Shown here one piece after another: positions 28,628 to 34,147 of a stretch of DNA of 64,000 nucleotides (position 1 is the first letter of the stretch; each line of letters begins with the position of its first letter). Under the pieces are notes generated by a model. It did not search any database. It was given only the letters and a program-made list of their open reading frames with translations, and was not told the DNA's origin. Position numbers and translations under genes: made by a program. The DNA comes from Charina bottae. Its lineage: Eukaryota; Chordata; Lepidosauria; Squamata; Charinaidae. The stretch spans positions 42,305,463-42,369,462 of the forward strand of contig JALMGJ010000005.1 of the NCBI GenBank assembly GCA_023362775.1, read 5' to 3'.

Positions 28628-30728
28628 GATAGATAGATAGATAGGAGTGCATTGGCTCTTTTGGGAGCTGCAGCACACTGCTGGCTCATGCTTAATCTCT
28701 GATCTACTGGGACACCCAGATTCTTCTTACAAGTATCACTACCAAGCCAGGTACTCCCTATCTTGTATCTGTGCGTCCATTTTTTCCTACCTACCCAGAA
28801 TCTTACATTTCTTACATTGAACAGCAATTCGTTGGATAGAGCCCAATGTTCATTTTATCAAGATCCTTTTGAATCTTAAGCCCGAGCTGTTAACAATACC
28901 CCCACCCCCCTAGCTTTGTGACTGCAAATTTGCTGAGCATCCCTTCAGGCCCCTCATTTAAGTCATTTAGAAAAATGTTGGTGAGCACTGGGCCCAGGAT
29001 AGAACCCTGAAGTACCCCACTGCTTACCTCTCTCCATGTAGATAGATCCATTAAGGACCACACGTTCAGCACAGTAGTTCAACTAATTGCAACATTTATC
29101 AAATGCCTTACTGAAATAGAAATACACTACGGCATTCCCTTGGTCTACTAATTTAGTCACTTTGTTTAAAAAAGCAATAAGATTTGTCTGATTTGTCTGC
29201 TGTTCCATGCATGGAAAAGCTTGTGCCTGAACTGTTTTGCACAACCCTATTCACATTAGGAGGAAGCTAAGGAAGCATACAAGAAAGGTATGCTGATAAG
29301 TTTTGCAAACAAATCCAGATTTAACTAAACATATTTAGGTATGAAAGTCAATTTGCTGCATTAATTCTAGTGAATGCTTCACAGACACTCTAGACCAGGG
29401 CTTTCCAAAGTTTTTCCTGCGGCAGCGCGCAAAAACCCGGAAGCGCTGCTGCCGCTTTCGGGTTTTGCGCGCTGCAGTTGGTGTGTCGCCGCGGGAAAAC
29501 CCGGAAGTGCTGATGATGATCAGCGCTTCCGGGTTGTGTGTCGACACACCAGACTCTGTGTGGCAACACACTTTTGTGTCACGACACACAGTTTGGAAAG
29601 CTCTGCTCTAGACCAGTGATGGCGAACCTTTTGGGCTCAGCATATTCGGAAAATGCCTAACTTGACTCTGCTGGCATGTCACCCCTCTGAACATTATTGT
29701 TATTGTTAATTATTGTTATTGCTCTTTGCGCAAAGCTGGTTCCTGGAGAAGCTGCTTGCAATTTGTGCAAAGGGGCGCGCCTTGGTGTGAAGGAGTGCGA
29801 AGGGGTGCCTTTGAGTGAAGGGGTGTGCTTTTGCTGGCTTCGCGCAAAGCAGGTTCCTGGAGAAGCCGCTTGCAATTTGCAAGCGGCTTCTCCAGGAACC
29901 AGCTTTGTGCAAGAGGGAGCAAGAAGACAGCAAGGTGAGCTGGGACACGGAGGGCAGGGCAGCACTGGGCTCAGAGGTGGCGAGGGCGACTGTGGCTGGG
30001 ACTGTGCTGGGGCGGCTGCGGCTTCCCCGGGGCGTGGCAAGCAGCCCCAGAGCCGCGCGGTTCTGGGGCTGCTTACCACCCCCAAGGCAGGGTGCAGGGT
30101 GGCCAAAAGGGCAGAGATGGGGGGGATAGGTGTGTGTGGGGAGTTGCAGTGCCTTTTGTTTGTTCAGTTTCTTTGGTAACTCAAACAGGGAGAATAGTTG
30201 TTGTCGGGTGTTGTTGGTGAATCTGGCGTGTCACCCAAAATATTGTGGCATGTCACCTTTGATACATATGTCATAGGTTTGCCATCACTGCTCGAGACAA
30301 AACATCTTTAACATTTGACTTTGCTAGTGGTCAAGAAAAGCCTATGAATTCTACAGGTAGTTTGAAGTTCATGTCTAAAAATTGCCACCCAGCTTGATCC
30401 CAGCTAACAAAGAATGGCTAAGATTGAAGCTTTTTTGTTGTTCAGTCGTTTAGTCGTGTCCAACTCTTCATGACCTCATAGATCATAGCACGCCAGGCCT
30501 TTCTGTCCTCCACTGTTTCCTGGAGTTTACTCAAATTCATGTTCATTACATCGGTGATGCTATCTAACCATCTCATCCTCTGCTGTCCCCTTCTCCTTTT
30601 GCCTTCAGTCTTTCCCAGCATCAGGGTCTTTTCCAGTGAGTCCTCTCTTCGCATTAGGTGGCCAACGTATGTATGTATGTATGTATGTATGTATGTATGT
30701 ATGTATGTATGTATGTATTCATTCATTC

Positions 30729-30767
<39 letters not shown>

Positions 30768-33311
30768 TTATTCCCCACCCATCTCCCTTGCAAGGGACTC
30801 TGGGCGGGTTACAACAATTGAAAGTTTAAAAACTATACAAAAACAATATTTAAAATACATCCAATAATAATAATAATTTACATAAAATCCAAGATGGATT
30901 GGGGACCGTAGGATGGATCGTATTACTACGGGGCCAGCCAACCCCAGGAGGCACTGCCGCCTCTGTCGTCCCAGGCCCGGCGGCAGAGCCAGGTCTTAAG
31001 GGCCTTCCGAAGGGCCAGGAGTGAAGGGGCCAGTCTCACCTCCGGGGGCAAGATATTCCATAAGGCGGGCGCTATTGCAGAGAAGGCATGACTAAACGAC
31101 TGAACAACAAAAAATTTGAGCTTCAGCTTCAGTATCTGTCCTTCCAATGAGCAGTCAGGGTTTATTTCCTTTAGAATTGACTGATTTGACCTCCAAGATT
31201 GAAGCTAGGATGTTCTTTATTGTTTGTTCTTTTTTTATTCTTTATTGTATGTCCCAGATATCAGGCACTAAGAAATTGTTTGTTTTGTCAGAATGTCTGT
31301 GTCCATATCTGGCCAGGTTCAGACCAATATCTAGAGATCTAACTCAGGCTCCAGGAGGATTCCATCTGGGATTGTCCTCTGCTTCAGAATTTCTCTCTCT
31401 TCTTCTTCCTACCAGCTGTGTGTAATCCTAGAACCAATGCAGGAGTTGATGTCCCGGCACAAGACCTACAGTCTCAGTCCTCGGGATTGCCTCAAGACGT
31501 GCTTGTTCCAGAAATGGCAACGTATGGTGGCGCCACCTGGTGAGAATTTTGACTGAGGGTTGGGAGAGAATATTCTGTGCGCTGACCACTAAATCAGATA
31601 TATTTCCTACCAAGCCCACTTGAGGGCAGTAGGGCATTGTGCTTCTGGAAGTTGGAATGCCTCTCAAGCCTGCTTTATAGAGCTTTTATGAGTGCTATCC
31701 TGTGCTAAAACCCTGTCTCTGGAACTATAGCATGGGACACGAAAATGGAAGTGGGAATTAGTGTCGAAATGAAGATATGCTATAGAGTTTGATGAATCAG
31801 GTGGTATACATTTTTGTAATAAATATTGGCAAGTATATCAGGTCTTGCCTGGAGCATGCAAATTTACAATTTGGCTGGGCTGAAACAATTGGGAACACTA
31901 GATTCTTTTACTAAAGGCAAGATATCTTACCAAATGTTACTTCATGAACACCTTCCCAGCTGAGCCTGCACGTCAGCAGCCTAGTAAGCGCCGGAAAAGG
32001 AAGATGTCTGGAGGTAGCACCATGAGTTCCGGCGGAGGCAATACCAACAATAGCAACAGCAAGAAGAAGAGCCCAGCCAGCACCTTTGCCCTCTCCAGTC
32101 AGGTACCTGTAAGCATCCCCTTTTCATTTTTTCCTTTCTTTTTAACCTGAGAACTCCTTGGCCTGGGGCCATGTTTCATGCAGTTGGAGCACTCTCAAAG
32201 AGGGTGGGTGATGCTTCCTACCACAAAACCCGGCAGAATTCAGGCTTCTAGGAGTCCACCAACTGGAGCCAGGTTCAGGAGACACCCCAAGAGTTAAGGA
32301 ATAAGATCACCTCTGAGCACATAAGTCACCCAGAATTGATCTCTTAAAGTCCTTTTACACAGAAATCCATTCCTGATTTTCCCTCACATGTTCTTTTTCA
32401 GCAACCTGGTTTATAAAGGGAAAGTGGCTTAGTTGTTGCTGTTAAATGAATGCCAGAAACCCTTGCTAATCTACTGTAGATGTCCCAGAGATATTTATCT
32501 TGATTATGCCCATCCTGGTCTTACAACGTAAAAGAGATTAAGAAAGCTTTGCTTGTTTCTTAACGTAGCAGTCCATTTGGAGGCTCTGAGTAGACCCTGT
32601 TAGTACCAAAGTCTCATTTTTTGTGAGCAGGAAGATATTCAGGCTTCCTCTTCTTCAGGTTGCAGTAAGCCTTGAACCATTCAGCTCAGAACTGAGAGGA
32701 GACCATGACTCTCCAGTGTCCCAGGGTGTCCATTGATTATCAGATGCTGTCTGTGTCAAGACACAGTAAAAACAGAGACAGTAACATTGTTCTAAGTCCA
32801 GAGGGGGGCAAAATTGGAAAGGGAATATTGCAGCCTCCCCAGATGAGGTGCCTTCCAGATGTTCTGGAACTGCCACTCCTGGTTGTTGAGTCCCAACACA
32901 TCTGGAAGGTGCCAGGTTAGGGAAGGGTGAGTAGAGACTCAGGCTAATTTTGATCCCTCATTCTAGGAGAGTAGGGGGAGATGTCCTTGCTTTTCTGACA
33001 GCTGGCTCCCTTGAACATTGTGATATGGGTCAGGGCAGTCTCCACCTCGATTATGTTTCGGGACCCTCTTCCCTCCTCAGGATGTGATGGTGGTGGGCGA
33101 GCCAACCCTGATGGGTGGGGAGTTTGGCGACGAGGATGAGCGCCTTATCACACGACTGGAGAACACACAGTTTGACGCTGCCAATGGCATTGATGATGAG
33201 GACAGCTTCAACAACTCTCCCGCGTTGGGCGCCAACAGCCCCTGGAACAGCAAGCCCCCTTCCAGTCAGGAGAGCAAGTCTGAGAATCCAACGTCGCAAG
33301 CATCACAATAA
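4907..33311 (+). CDS. LDB1: LIM domain-binding protein 1 (LDB1/NLI/CLIM2), 10 coding exons in the window
   Basis: LDB1 is a nuclear adaptor without DNA-binding activity. It self-associates through its N-terminal half and binds LIM-homeodomain and LMO proteins through a C-terminal LIM-interaction domain, bridging enhancers and promoters. Coding exons are 4907-5009, 8343-8387, 18753-18828, 20391-20493, 21912-22084, 25952-26074, 26912-26995, 31416-31539, 31960-32108 and 33081-33311. Every junction is AG/GT and all phases agree. From the ATG at 4990 the joined exons give 1128 nt, i.e. 375 residues plus TAA, exactly the length of the known short isoform. The 27 codons upstream of that ATG match the long-isoform extension; its first exon (about 8 codons) is not in the window. 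A basic nuclear localisation cluster, KRRKRK, falls at residues 259-264, and the LIM-interaction domain begins at residue 300. No frameshift or premature stop was seen. LDB2 is the only close alternative; the N-terminal and C-terminal sequences fit LDB1 better. Confidence 0.97.
5444..7047 (+). mobile_element. Tc1/mariner transposon, degenerate
   Basis: The termini are inverted repeats of about 155 bp, starting cagtactgtgcaaaag at the left and, in complement, cagtacagtgcaaaag at the right. They are flanked by TA (5442-5443 and 7048-7049), the Tc1 target duplication. The 1.6-kb length is normal for a full element. It lies in LDB1 intron 2, in the same direction as the gene. Confidence 0.93.
5876..6898 (+). 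pseudogene. Tc1 transposase pseudogene, three stops
   Basis: One reading frame of 340 codons, the normal Tc1 transposase length, runs from an ACG at 5876 (where ATG is expected) to the TGA at 6896. It begins [18 protein letters not shown], has the paired-type helix-turn-helix and GRPRKL linker, [10 protein letters not shown] and [14 protein letters not shown]. It is broken by three in-frame TGA codons at 6239, 6260 and 6275, and the first catalytic Asp of the DDE triad is replaced: WTGES stands where WTDES or WSDES is usual (codon 6326-6328). No frameshift was needed to read it. It cannot encode an active enzyme. Confidence 0.9.
7542..7803 (+). mobile_element. non-autonomous hAT element, CAGAGCTTTCCAAA family, copy 1
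   Basis: The ends are CAGAGCTTTCCAAA and, in complement, CAGGGCTTTCCAAA. The interior is GC-rich with nested hairpins (cccggaagcgctgat paired with atcagcacttccggg) and repeated tgtgtcgcgacac motifs. The flanks atctaggc and ctctagtt share only TCTAG, a worn 8-bp duplication. No coding capacity. It lies in LDB1 intron 2. Confidence 0.85.
8343..8387 (+). CDS. LDB1: LDB1 exon encoding [15 protein letters not shown]
   Basis: A 45-bp micro-exon between tttacag and gtaaga. It carries the Pro/Tyr-rich segment of short-form residues 7-22, start of the dimerisation region. Both borders split Gly codons, so the exon is symmetric (a multiple of 3) and could be skipped without a frameshift. Confidence 0.96.
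8388..9234 (+). other. LDB1 intron 3, 5' part, nothing recognised
   Basis: No exon or named repeat was recognised after the donor at 8388. The minus-strand ORF at 8800-9060 has no family resemblance. Confidence 0.4.
9235..10430 (-). mobile_element. L2/CR1-type LINE 3' portion, antisense
   Basis: On the minus strand, pieces such as [18 protein letters not shown] and [20 protein letters not shown] match the C-terminal reverse transcriptase of L2-type LINEs (consensus-like LDYCNALYxGLPLKxIxKLQ). The left end (9235-9300) has the LINE tail with a t-rich run and actctgggtggct. Many stops. It lies in LDB1 intron 3. Confidence 0.65.
10535..10625 (-). mobile_element. CR1-type LINE tail, antisense
   Basis: A tttattta-rich run followed by caccgcccatctccctcc, the 3' end motif shared by the squamate CR1 tails in this window. 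Confidence 0.6.
11144..11207 (-). mobile_element. CR1 tail nested in the Tc1 element
   Basis: A 64-bp piece with the CR1 end (ccccgcccatctccctt, then an AT-rich tail) sits between two copies of TTTCT (11139-11143 and 11203-11207), a likely target duplication. It interrupts the Tc1 5' untranslated region but not the inverted repeat or the ORF. Confidence 0.75.
11373..12395 (+). CDS. Tc1-type transposase, intact
   Basis: A cut-and-paste transposase of 340 residues, the normal family length, with no stop or frameshift. The ATG at 11373 gives [14 protein letters not shown]. Residues about 1-60 form the first helix-turn-helix of the paired-type DNA-binding region ([16 protein letters not shown]), followed by a second around 80-115. 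The catalytic triad is complete: D153 in [12 protein letters not shown]244 in [10 protein letters not shown] and E279 in [11 protein letters not shown], spaced DD34E. The glycine-rich box [12 protein letters not shown] is at 186-197. It ends at a TGA just before the right inverted repeat. Whether it is transcribed or active cannot be told from sequence. Confidence 0.95.
   Translation: MVKTKELSKDTRNKIVDLHQAGKTESAIGKQLGVKKSTVGARIRKWKTYKTTDNLPRSGATRKISPCGVKMITRTVSKNPRTTRVDLVNDLQSAGTNVTKATISNTLRRQGLRSCSARRVPLLKPVHVRARLKFAREHLDDPEEDWENVIWSDETKVELFGRNTTRRVWRRENAELHPKNTIPTVKHGGGNIMLWGCFSAKGPGRLFCVQERMNGAMYREILSANLLPSARALKMKRGWVFQHDNDPKHTARATKEWLRKKHFKVLDWPSQSPDLNPIENLWRELKVRVPQRQPQNITALEENCMEEWANIPATVCANLVKTYRKRLTSVIANKGYITKY
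12613..13189 (+). other. LDB1 intron 3, nothing recognised
   Basis: AT-rich sequence without recognised exon or repeat between the Tc1 element and an L1-like block. Confidence 0.4.
13190..14975 (-). mobile_element. probable L1-like LINE remnant, antisense, internally deleted
   Basis: Read on the minus strand the block starts with a GC-rich leader (about 14975-14640), continues into a short ORF beginning [20 protein letters not shown] (14246 to 13989) that looks like a coiled coil as in L1 ORF1 proteins, and ends in an A-rich 3' part with t/a runs near 13200-13340. No endonuclease or reverse transcriptase part is present. Assignment to L1 rests on layout and the coiled coil, not on a diagnostic motif. 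Confidence 0.4.
14981..15402. mobile_element. short DNA transposon with TGTAGGTAATCC-type ends
   Basis: The left end is tgtaggtaatccttgcttaa and the right end, in complement, is tacaggtactcctcgcttaa, an inverted repeat of about 20 bp. The interior repeats gcttaatgac and cgcttagtgac motifs and has no ORF. The element at 43165-44021 has the same ends. Superfamily uncertain. Confidence 0.7.
15420..18290 (+). mobile_element. decayed DIRS-like retrotransposon
   Basis: Pieces in the + frames resemble DIRS proteins: a zinc-knuckle-like [20 protein letters not shown] at about 15494-15553 (gag), and a reverse transcriptase trace near 17060-17350 with [25 protein letters not shown] and [10 protein letters not shown], where DIRS elements have LQDAYFHV, LPFGL and a LGFQVN-like block. 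Stops and frameshifts are many. I could not define the ends or a tyrosine recombinase. It fills much of the second half of LDB1 intron 3. Confidence 0.5.
18291..18752 (+). other. LDB1 intron 3, 3' end
   Basis: No recognised repeat. It ends in the acceptor of the exon at 18753. Confidence 0.4.
18753..18828 (+). CDS. LDB1: LDB1 exon encoding [20 protein letters not shown]
   Basis: The acceptor is gtttgacag and the donor gtatgt. The 76-bp exon encodes residues 22-47, ending in LQNWTE, within the self-association domain. It ends on a codon boundary. It follows the longest intron of the gene here, about 10.4 kb (8388-18752). Confidence 0.97.
18985..20360 (-). mobile_element. L2-type LINE 3' portion, antisense
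   Basis: On the minus strand [20 protein letters not shown] and TFYQLRLV match the L2 reverse transcriptase C-terminus (LGVLLDPxLSLExQV...). The left end is a LINE tail with an A-rich run (19040-19200 on +). It ends about 30 bp before the LDB1 exon at 20391, so the branch point of that intron may lie in L2-derived sequence. Confidence 0.65.
20391..20493 (+). CDS. LDB1: LDB1 exon encoding [20 protein letters not shown]
   Basis: The acceptor is atgcctacag and the donor gtgagt. The 103-bp exon encodes residues 48-81 plus one base of the next codon. The [10 protein letters not shown] stretch is the best-conserved part of the self-association domain in the Chip/LDB family. An L2-derived antisense block ends only about 30 bp upstream of the acceptor. 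Confidence 0.97.
20494..21911 (+). other. LDB1 intron 5, nothing recognised
   Basis: No exon, structured RNA or clear mobile element was recognised. Confidence 0.4.
21912..22084 (+). CDS. LDB1: LDB1 exon encoding [20 protein letters not shown]
   Basis: The acceptor is gatgtctag and the donor gtgaga. The 173-bp exon encodes residues 82-139, ending in KPMFTQ. It holds [10 protein letters not shown]; from memory the human LDB1 protein reads DQGS here and LDB2 reads DQCT, so this may be an ancestral state. It is all within the self-association domain. Confidence 0.97.
22085..23640 (+). other. LDB1 intron 6, 5' part, old LINE-tail traces
   Basis: AT-rich sequence. About 22500-22570 resembles an antisense LINE tail (ctccaggaggcttacagc). 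No exon was recognised. Confidence 0.35.
23668..23719. repeat. (TG)n then (TATG)n microsatellite
   Basis: A run of gt dinucleotides passes into tatg and atat units. ORFs called across it on the minus strand are low-complexity and not genes. Confidence 0.9.
23720..24424 (+). other. LDB1 intron 6, nothing recognised
   Basis: No repeat or exon recognised. The + ORF at 23958-24260 has no family resemblance. Confidence 0.4.
24425..24785 (+). mobile_element. tRNA-headed SINE with LINE-type (CR1/L2-like) tail
   Basis: The head gagccagtttggtctagtgg with ggttaaggtgctgggctaga is tRNA-like (A-box region), followed by ggctgggtgaccttgggcca and a tail agttatttataaaaataaag. A CR1 tail in antisense (about 24488-24575, with a (TTTG)n run) interrupts it after gtgagtt, and a short ctagttctagtcccgcctta duplication follows. 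Confidence 0.75.
24830..25120 (-). mobile_element. LINE remnant, same family as 50690-51190
   Basis: About 24995-25110 parallels 50710-50790 (ttgcttctgccacatccat-type text with differences), the C-terminal end of a non-LTR reverse transcriptase in antisense. Family uncertain, possibly R4/Dong-like. Confidence 0.4.
25121..25692 (+). other. LDB1 intron 6, nothing recognised
   Basis: No exon or repeat recognised. It contains a short direct duplication, gaaattataatggctt, at about 25378 and 25401. Confidence 0.4.
25693..25894. mobile_element. hAT element, CAGGGGTCCCCAACC family, copy 1
   Basis: The ends are caggggtccccaacc and ggttggggaccgctg. The flanks gtttggag and gtttagag match at 7 of 8 bases. 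The interior has a C-run of 16 and paired ggccgcggcc-type segments. It lies 57 bp upstream of the LDB1 exon at 25952. Confidence 0.85.
25952..26074 (+). CDS. LDB1: LDB1 exon encoding [20 protein letters not shown]
   Basis: The acceptor is tgcccag and the donor gtaagt. The 123-bp exon is exactly 41 codons, residues 140-180, ending in RSILAMH. It opens VSVEG where, from memory, mammals have VCVEG. It is a phase-0 exon on both sides. Confidence 0.97.
26075..26911 (+). other. LDB1 intron 7, nothing recognised
   Basis: No exon or clear mobile element recognised between the donor at 26075 and the acceptor at 26911. Confidence 0.4.
26912..26995 (+). CDS. LDB1: LDB1 exon encoding [20 protein letters not shown]
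   Basis: The acceptor is ctctccag and the donor gtaagt. The 84-bp exon is 28 codons, residues 181-208, ending in NYLR, phase 0 on both sides. It forms part of the linker and LDB1/Chip conserved region. Confidence 0.97.
27672..27993 (-). mobile_element. Sauria-type SINE, antisense, copy 1
   Basis: On the minus strand it begins ggcgtgatggctcagtggtt, a tRNA-like head with A and B boxes, and ends in gtcggacacgactgtgc followed by an acctttact tail, as in Sauria SINEs whose tail is shared with BovB LINEs. It is inserted in the CR1 element around it. Confidence 0.85.
28375..28655 (+). mobile_element. L2-type LINE tail inserted in CR1, ending in (GATA)n
   Basis: It reads gaagacctggctcttcaccc then ttgtgagccacccaaagtcg and gttgggcagcatacaaatta, a LINE 3' end in the opposite direction to the CR1 host. 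Its tail has grown into a GATA microsatellite (28581-28654). Confidence 0.7.
28581..28654. repeat. (GATA)n microsatellite
   Basis: About 18 gata units with one break (gatgata). It grew from the L2 tail. Low-complexity ORFs over it (SIYLSIYLS) are not genes. Confidence 0.92.
29396..29605 (-). mobile_element. hAT element, CAGAGCTTTCCAAA family, copy 2
   Basis: The ends are cagggctttccaaag and ctttggaaagctctg-type, in the opposite direction to the copy at 7542. The flanks are a perfect 8-bp duplication CTCTAGAC (29388-29395 and 29606-29613). The interior carries the same GC-rich hairpins as copy 1. Confidence 0.93.
29614..30290. mobile_element. hAT element, CAGTGATGGCGAACC family
   Basis: The ends are cagtgatggcgaacctttt and, in complement, cagtgatggcaaaccta. 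It starts directly after the 3' duplication of the neighbouring hAT copy; that same CTCTAGAC is its left flank, and CTCGAGAC (30291-30298) is its right flank. The interior is GC-rich with long inverted repeats. ORFs across it on both strands are by-products of this structure. Confidence 0.88.
29852..29900. repeat. 49-bp near-perfect palindrome in the hAT element
   Basis: Arms of 24 bp (ggttcctggagaagccgctt and its complement) are perfect and separated by one T. Weaker pairing continues outwards for about 11 bp. A further direct copy of the arm lies at about 29738-29765. Confidence 0.9.
30666..31114 (-). mobile_element. CR1 3' portion nested in BovB, with microsatellite tail
   Basis: From left: (TATG)n at about 30667-30717, (ATTC)n, (AATC)n to about 30766, then the CR1 end ttattccccacccatctccc and its 3' UTR up to about 31086 (ggcgggcgctattgcagaga). 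The last 27 bp (about 31087-31113, catgactaaacgactgaac and acaac) are not CR1 but match the 3' end of BovB in the opposite direction. Confidence 0.8.
30667..30766. repeat. compound microsatellite (TATG)n(ATTC)n(AATC)n
   Basis: Three tetranucleotide runs in a row at the tail of the nested CR1. ORFs reading VCMYVCMY or IHTYIHTY are low-complexity. Confidence 0.93.
31416..31539 (+). CDS. LDB1: LDB1 exon encoding [20 protein letters not shown]
   Basis: The acceptor is tcctaccag and the donor gtgaga. The 124-bp exon encodes residues 209-249 (ending QRMVAPP) plus one base of the next codon. It carries the conserved [17 protein letters not shown] segment, the area reported to bind SSBP cofactors. 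Confidence 0.97.
31960..32108 (+). CDS. LDB1: LDB1 exon with nuclear localisation signal
   Basis: The acceptor is ccttcccag. The 149-bp exon encodes residues 250-299, including [10 protein letters not shown] at 259-268 and a Gly/Asn/Ser-rich tract ([15 protein letters not shown]). The donor used for the canonical protein is CCT/gtaagc. A second GT six bases earlier, CAG/gtacct, could give a form lacking Val-Pro (298-299). Confidence 0.96.
32109..33080 (+). other. LDB1 intron 10 with a short palindromic repeat
   Basis: It holds a small inverted-repeat element at about 32848-32916 (ggtgccttccagatgtt and aacacatctggaaggtgcc), a pattern common in non-autonomous DNA elements of reptiles. Otherwise nothing was recognised. 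The last 20 bp form the acceptor tract. Confidence 0.5.
33081..33311 (+). CDS. LDB1: LDB1 last coding exon, LIM-interaction domain
   Basis: The acceptor is ccctcctcag. This exon encodes residues 300-375 and the TAA stop at 33309-33311. It opens [16 protein letters not shown] and holds [20 protein letters not shown], the LIM-interaction domain that docks on tandem LIM domains of LHX/ISL/LMO proteins. It ends [10 protein letters not shown]. Confidence 0.98.
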   Translation, partial: DVMVVGEPTLMGGEFGDEDERLITRLENTQFDAANGIDDEDSFNNSPALGANSPWNSKPPSSQESKSENPTSQASQ

Positions 33312-34136
33312 AGCCCCCAAACCAGTGCCCAGCCGGGCCTATACTTGACTTGGCTGGTGCCCCCATGGACTGAGTCGAAACCGTTCTACCTGGACAATTG
33401 TGAAGAAGAGTGGCTGGCCGACAAGGTATCAGGGCCTATGGGCACTGCAGCGCCTGCCTGCCTACAGTTAGCCTGGCCACGATTCCCTGCTGTCTGCACT
33501 CTTGGCTGTGCCCTTTAGGGCAGAATTGGAACAGTGGGCTTCTAGTCCCAGCAGAATTTTAATTCCTTCTCCCTCCCTGTCCATGCATCCAGTGCCCTGG
33601 ACACCCCAAGCAACACTGTTATGGGATGGTATTCCATAGCAGCCCCTTAGAGCCTCAAAGTTTTGCTGGATCAGCATGGAGTACCTTGGGAGGCCCCAGG
33701 ACTGAGTGCTTAAGACGGGCAGGAAAAATCTGGCCTAAGCCCCCTTTTATCAGTCAGTTTCGTATTAGGCATCAAGAGGGTTCCATATTAGCAGGAGAGT
33801 CTAACAGAGTCTTGTGGACAATGTCGTGACTCACATTTGGGGCAGCTATGATTTTTGTGGGTTGATTCTTAAGCAGTTCACCTTGACTGTGATAGAGATG
33901 GCAGAGCAATGATTCTGCTTTGCCTGAAGAACCCAGAAAACCAATATGGCAGGAGATAATGTGAGGTTTTAAATTTTCTGGAATGCATTAGAAAAATATT
34001 CTGCAGCTAACCTGGAAGGGCACTTGTCCTTTTGGTCACATCTTTAGGCATGGGCTGTTTTGCCCCCACCTGCTCCTAAAGGAAACTGCAGTCCTCGTGC
34101 ATACCCCGCCCTCAGTATTTTGGGCTTTTTTAAAGA

Positions 34137-34147
34137 AATAAAATAAA
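34137..34147 (+). promoter_or_regulatory. proximal poly(A) signal, overlapping AATAAA pair
   Basis: Two overlapping AATAAA hexamers lie at 34137 and 34142, in an A-rich run. The downstream GU-rich element is weak. A proximal site would give a short 3' UTR. Confidence 0.45.

Larger units (their letters stand above)
27524..29225 (-). mobile_element. CR1 LINE, antisense, broken by two insertions
   Basis: The left end has the CR1 3' motif (atagaatccgaggatcag, gtccaactccctacccag). On the minus strand the reverse transcriptase reads [20 protein letters not shown] (about 28950-29030), then [20 protein letters not shown] (about 28700-28770), and [13 protein letters not shown] (about 28305-28345). 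Two elements split it: a Sauria SINE (about 27672-27993) and an L2-type tail with a GATA repeat (about 28375-28655). It lies in LDB1 intron 8. Confidence 0.8.
30432..31194 (-). mobile_element. 5'-truncated BovB LINE, antisense, with perfect 12-bp duplication
   Basis: On the minus strand it encodes the BovB C-terminus ([37 protein letters not shown]). It is flanked by AAGATTGAAGCT at 30420-30431 and 31195-31206. A CR1 tail is inserted after the LMRRED region. It lies in LDB1 intron 8, ending 221 bp before the exon at 31416. Confidence 0.9.

Noticed and set aside
29657..30179. ORFs of 100-160 residues on both strands
   Set aside because: They come from the GC-rich inverted repeats of the hAT element; both strands code equally and there is no family match.
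30442..30867. ORFs with MYVCMYVC or IHTYIHTY text
   Set aside because: Low-complexity translation of the TATG/ATTC/AATC repeats joined to BovB or CR1 pieces.
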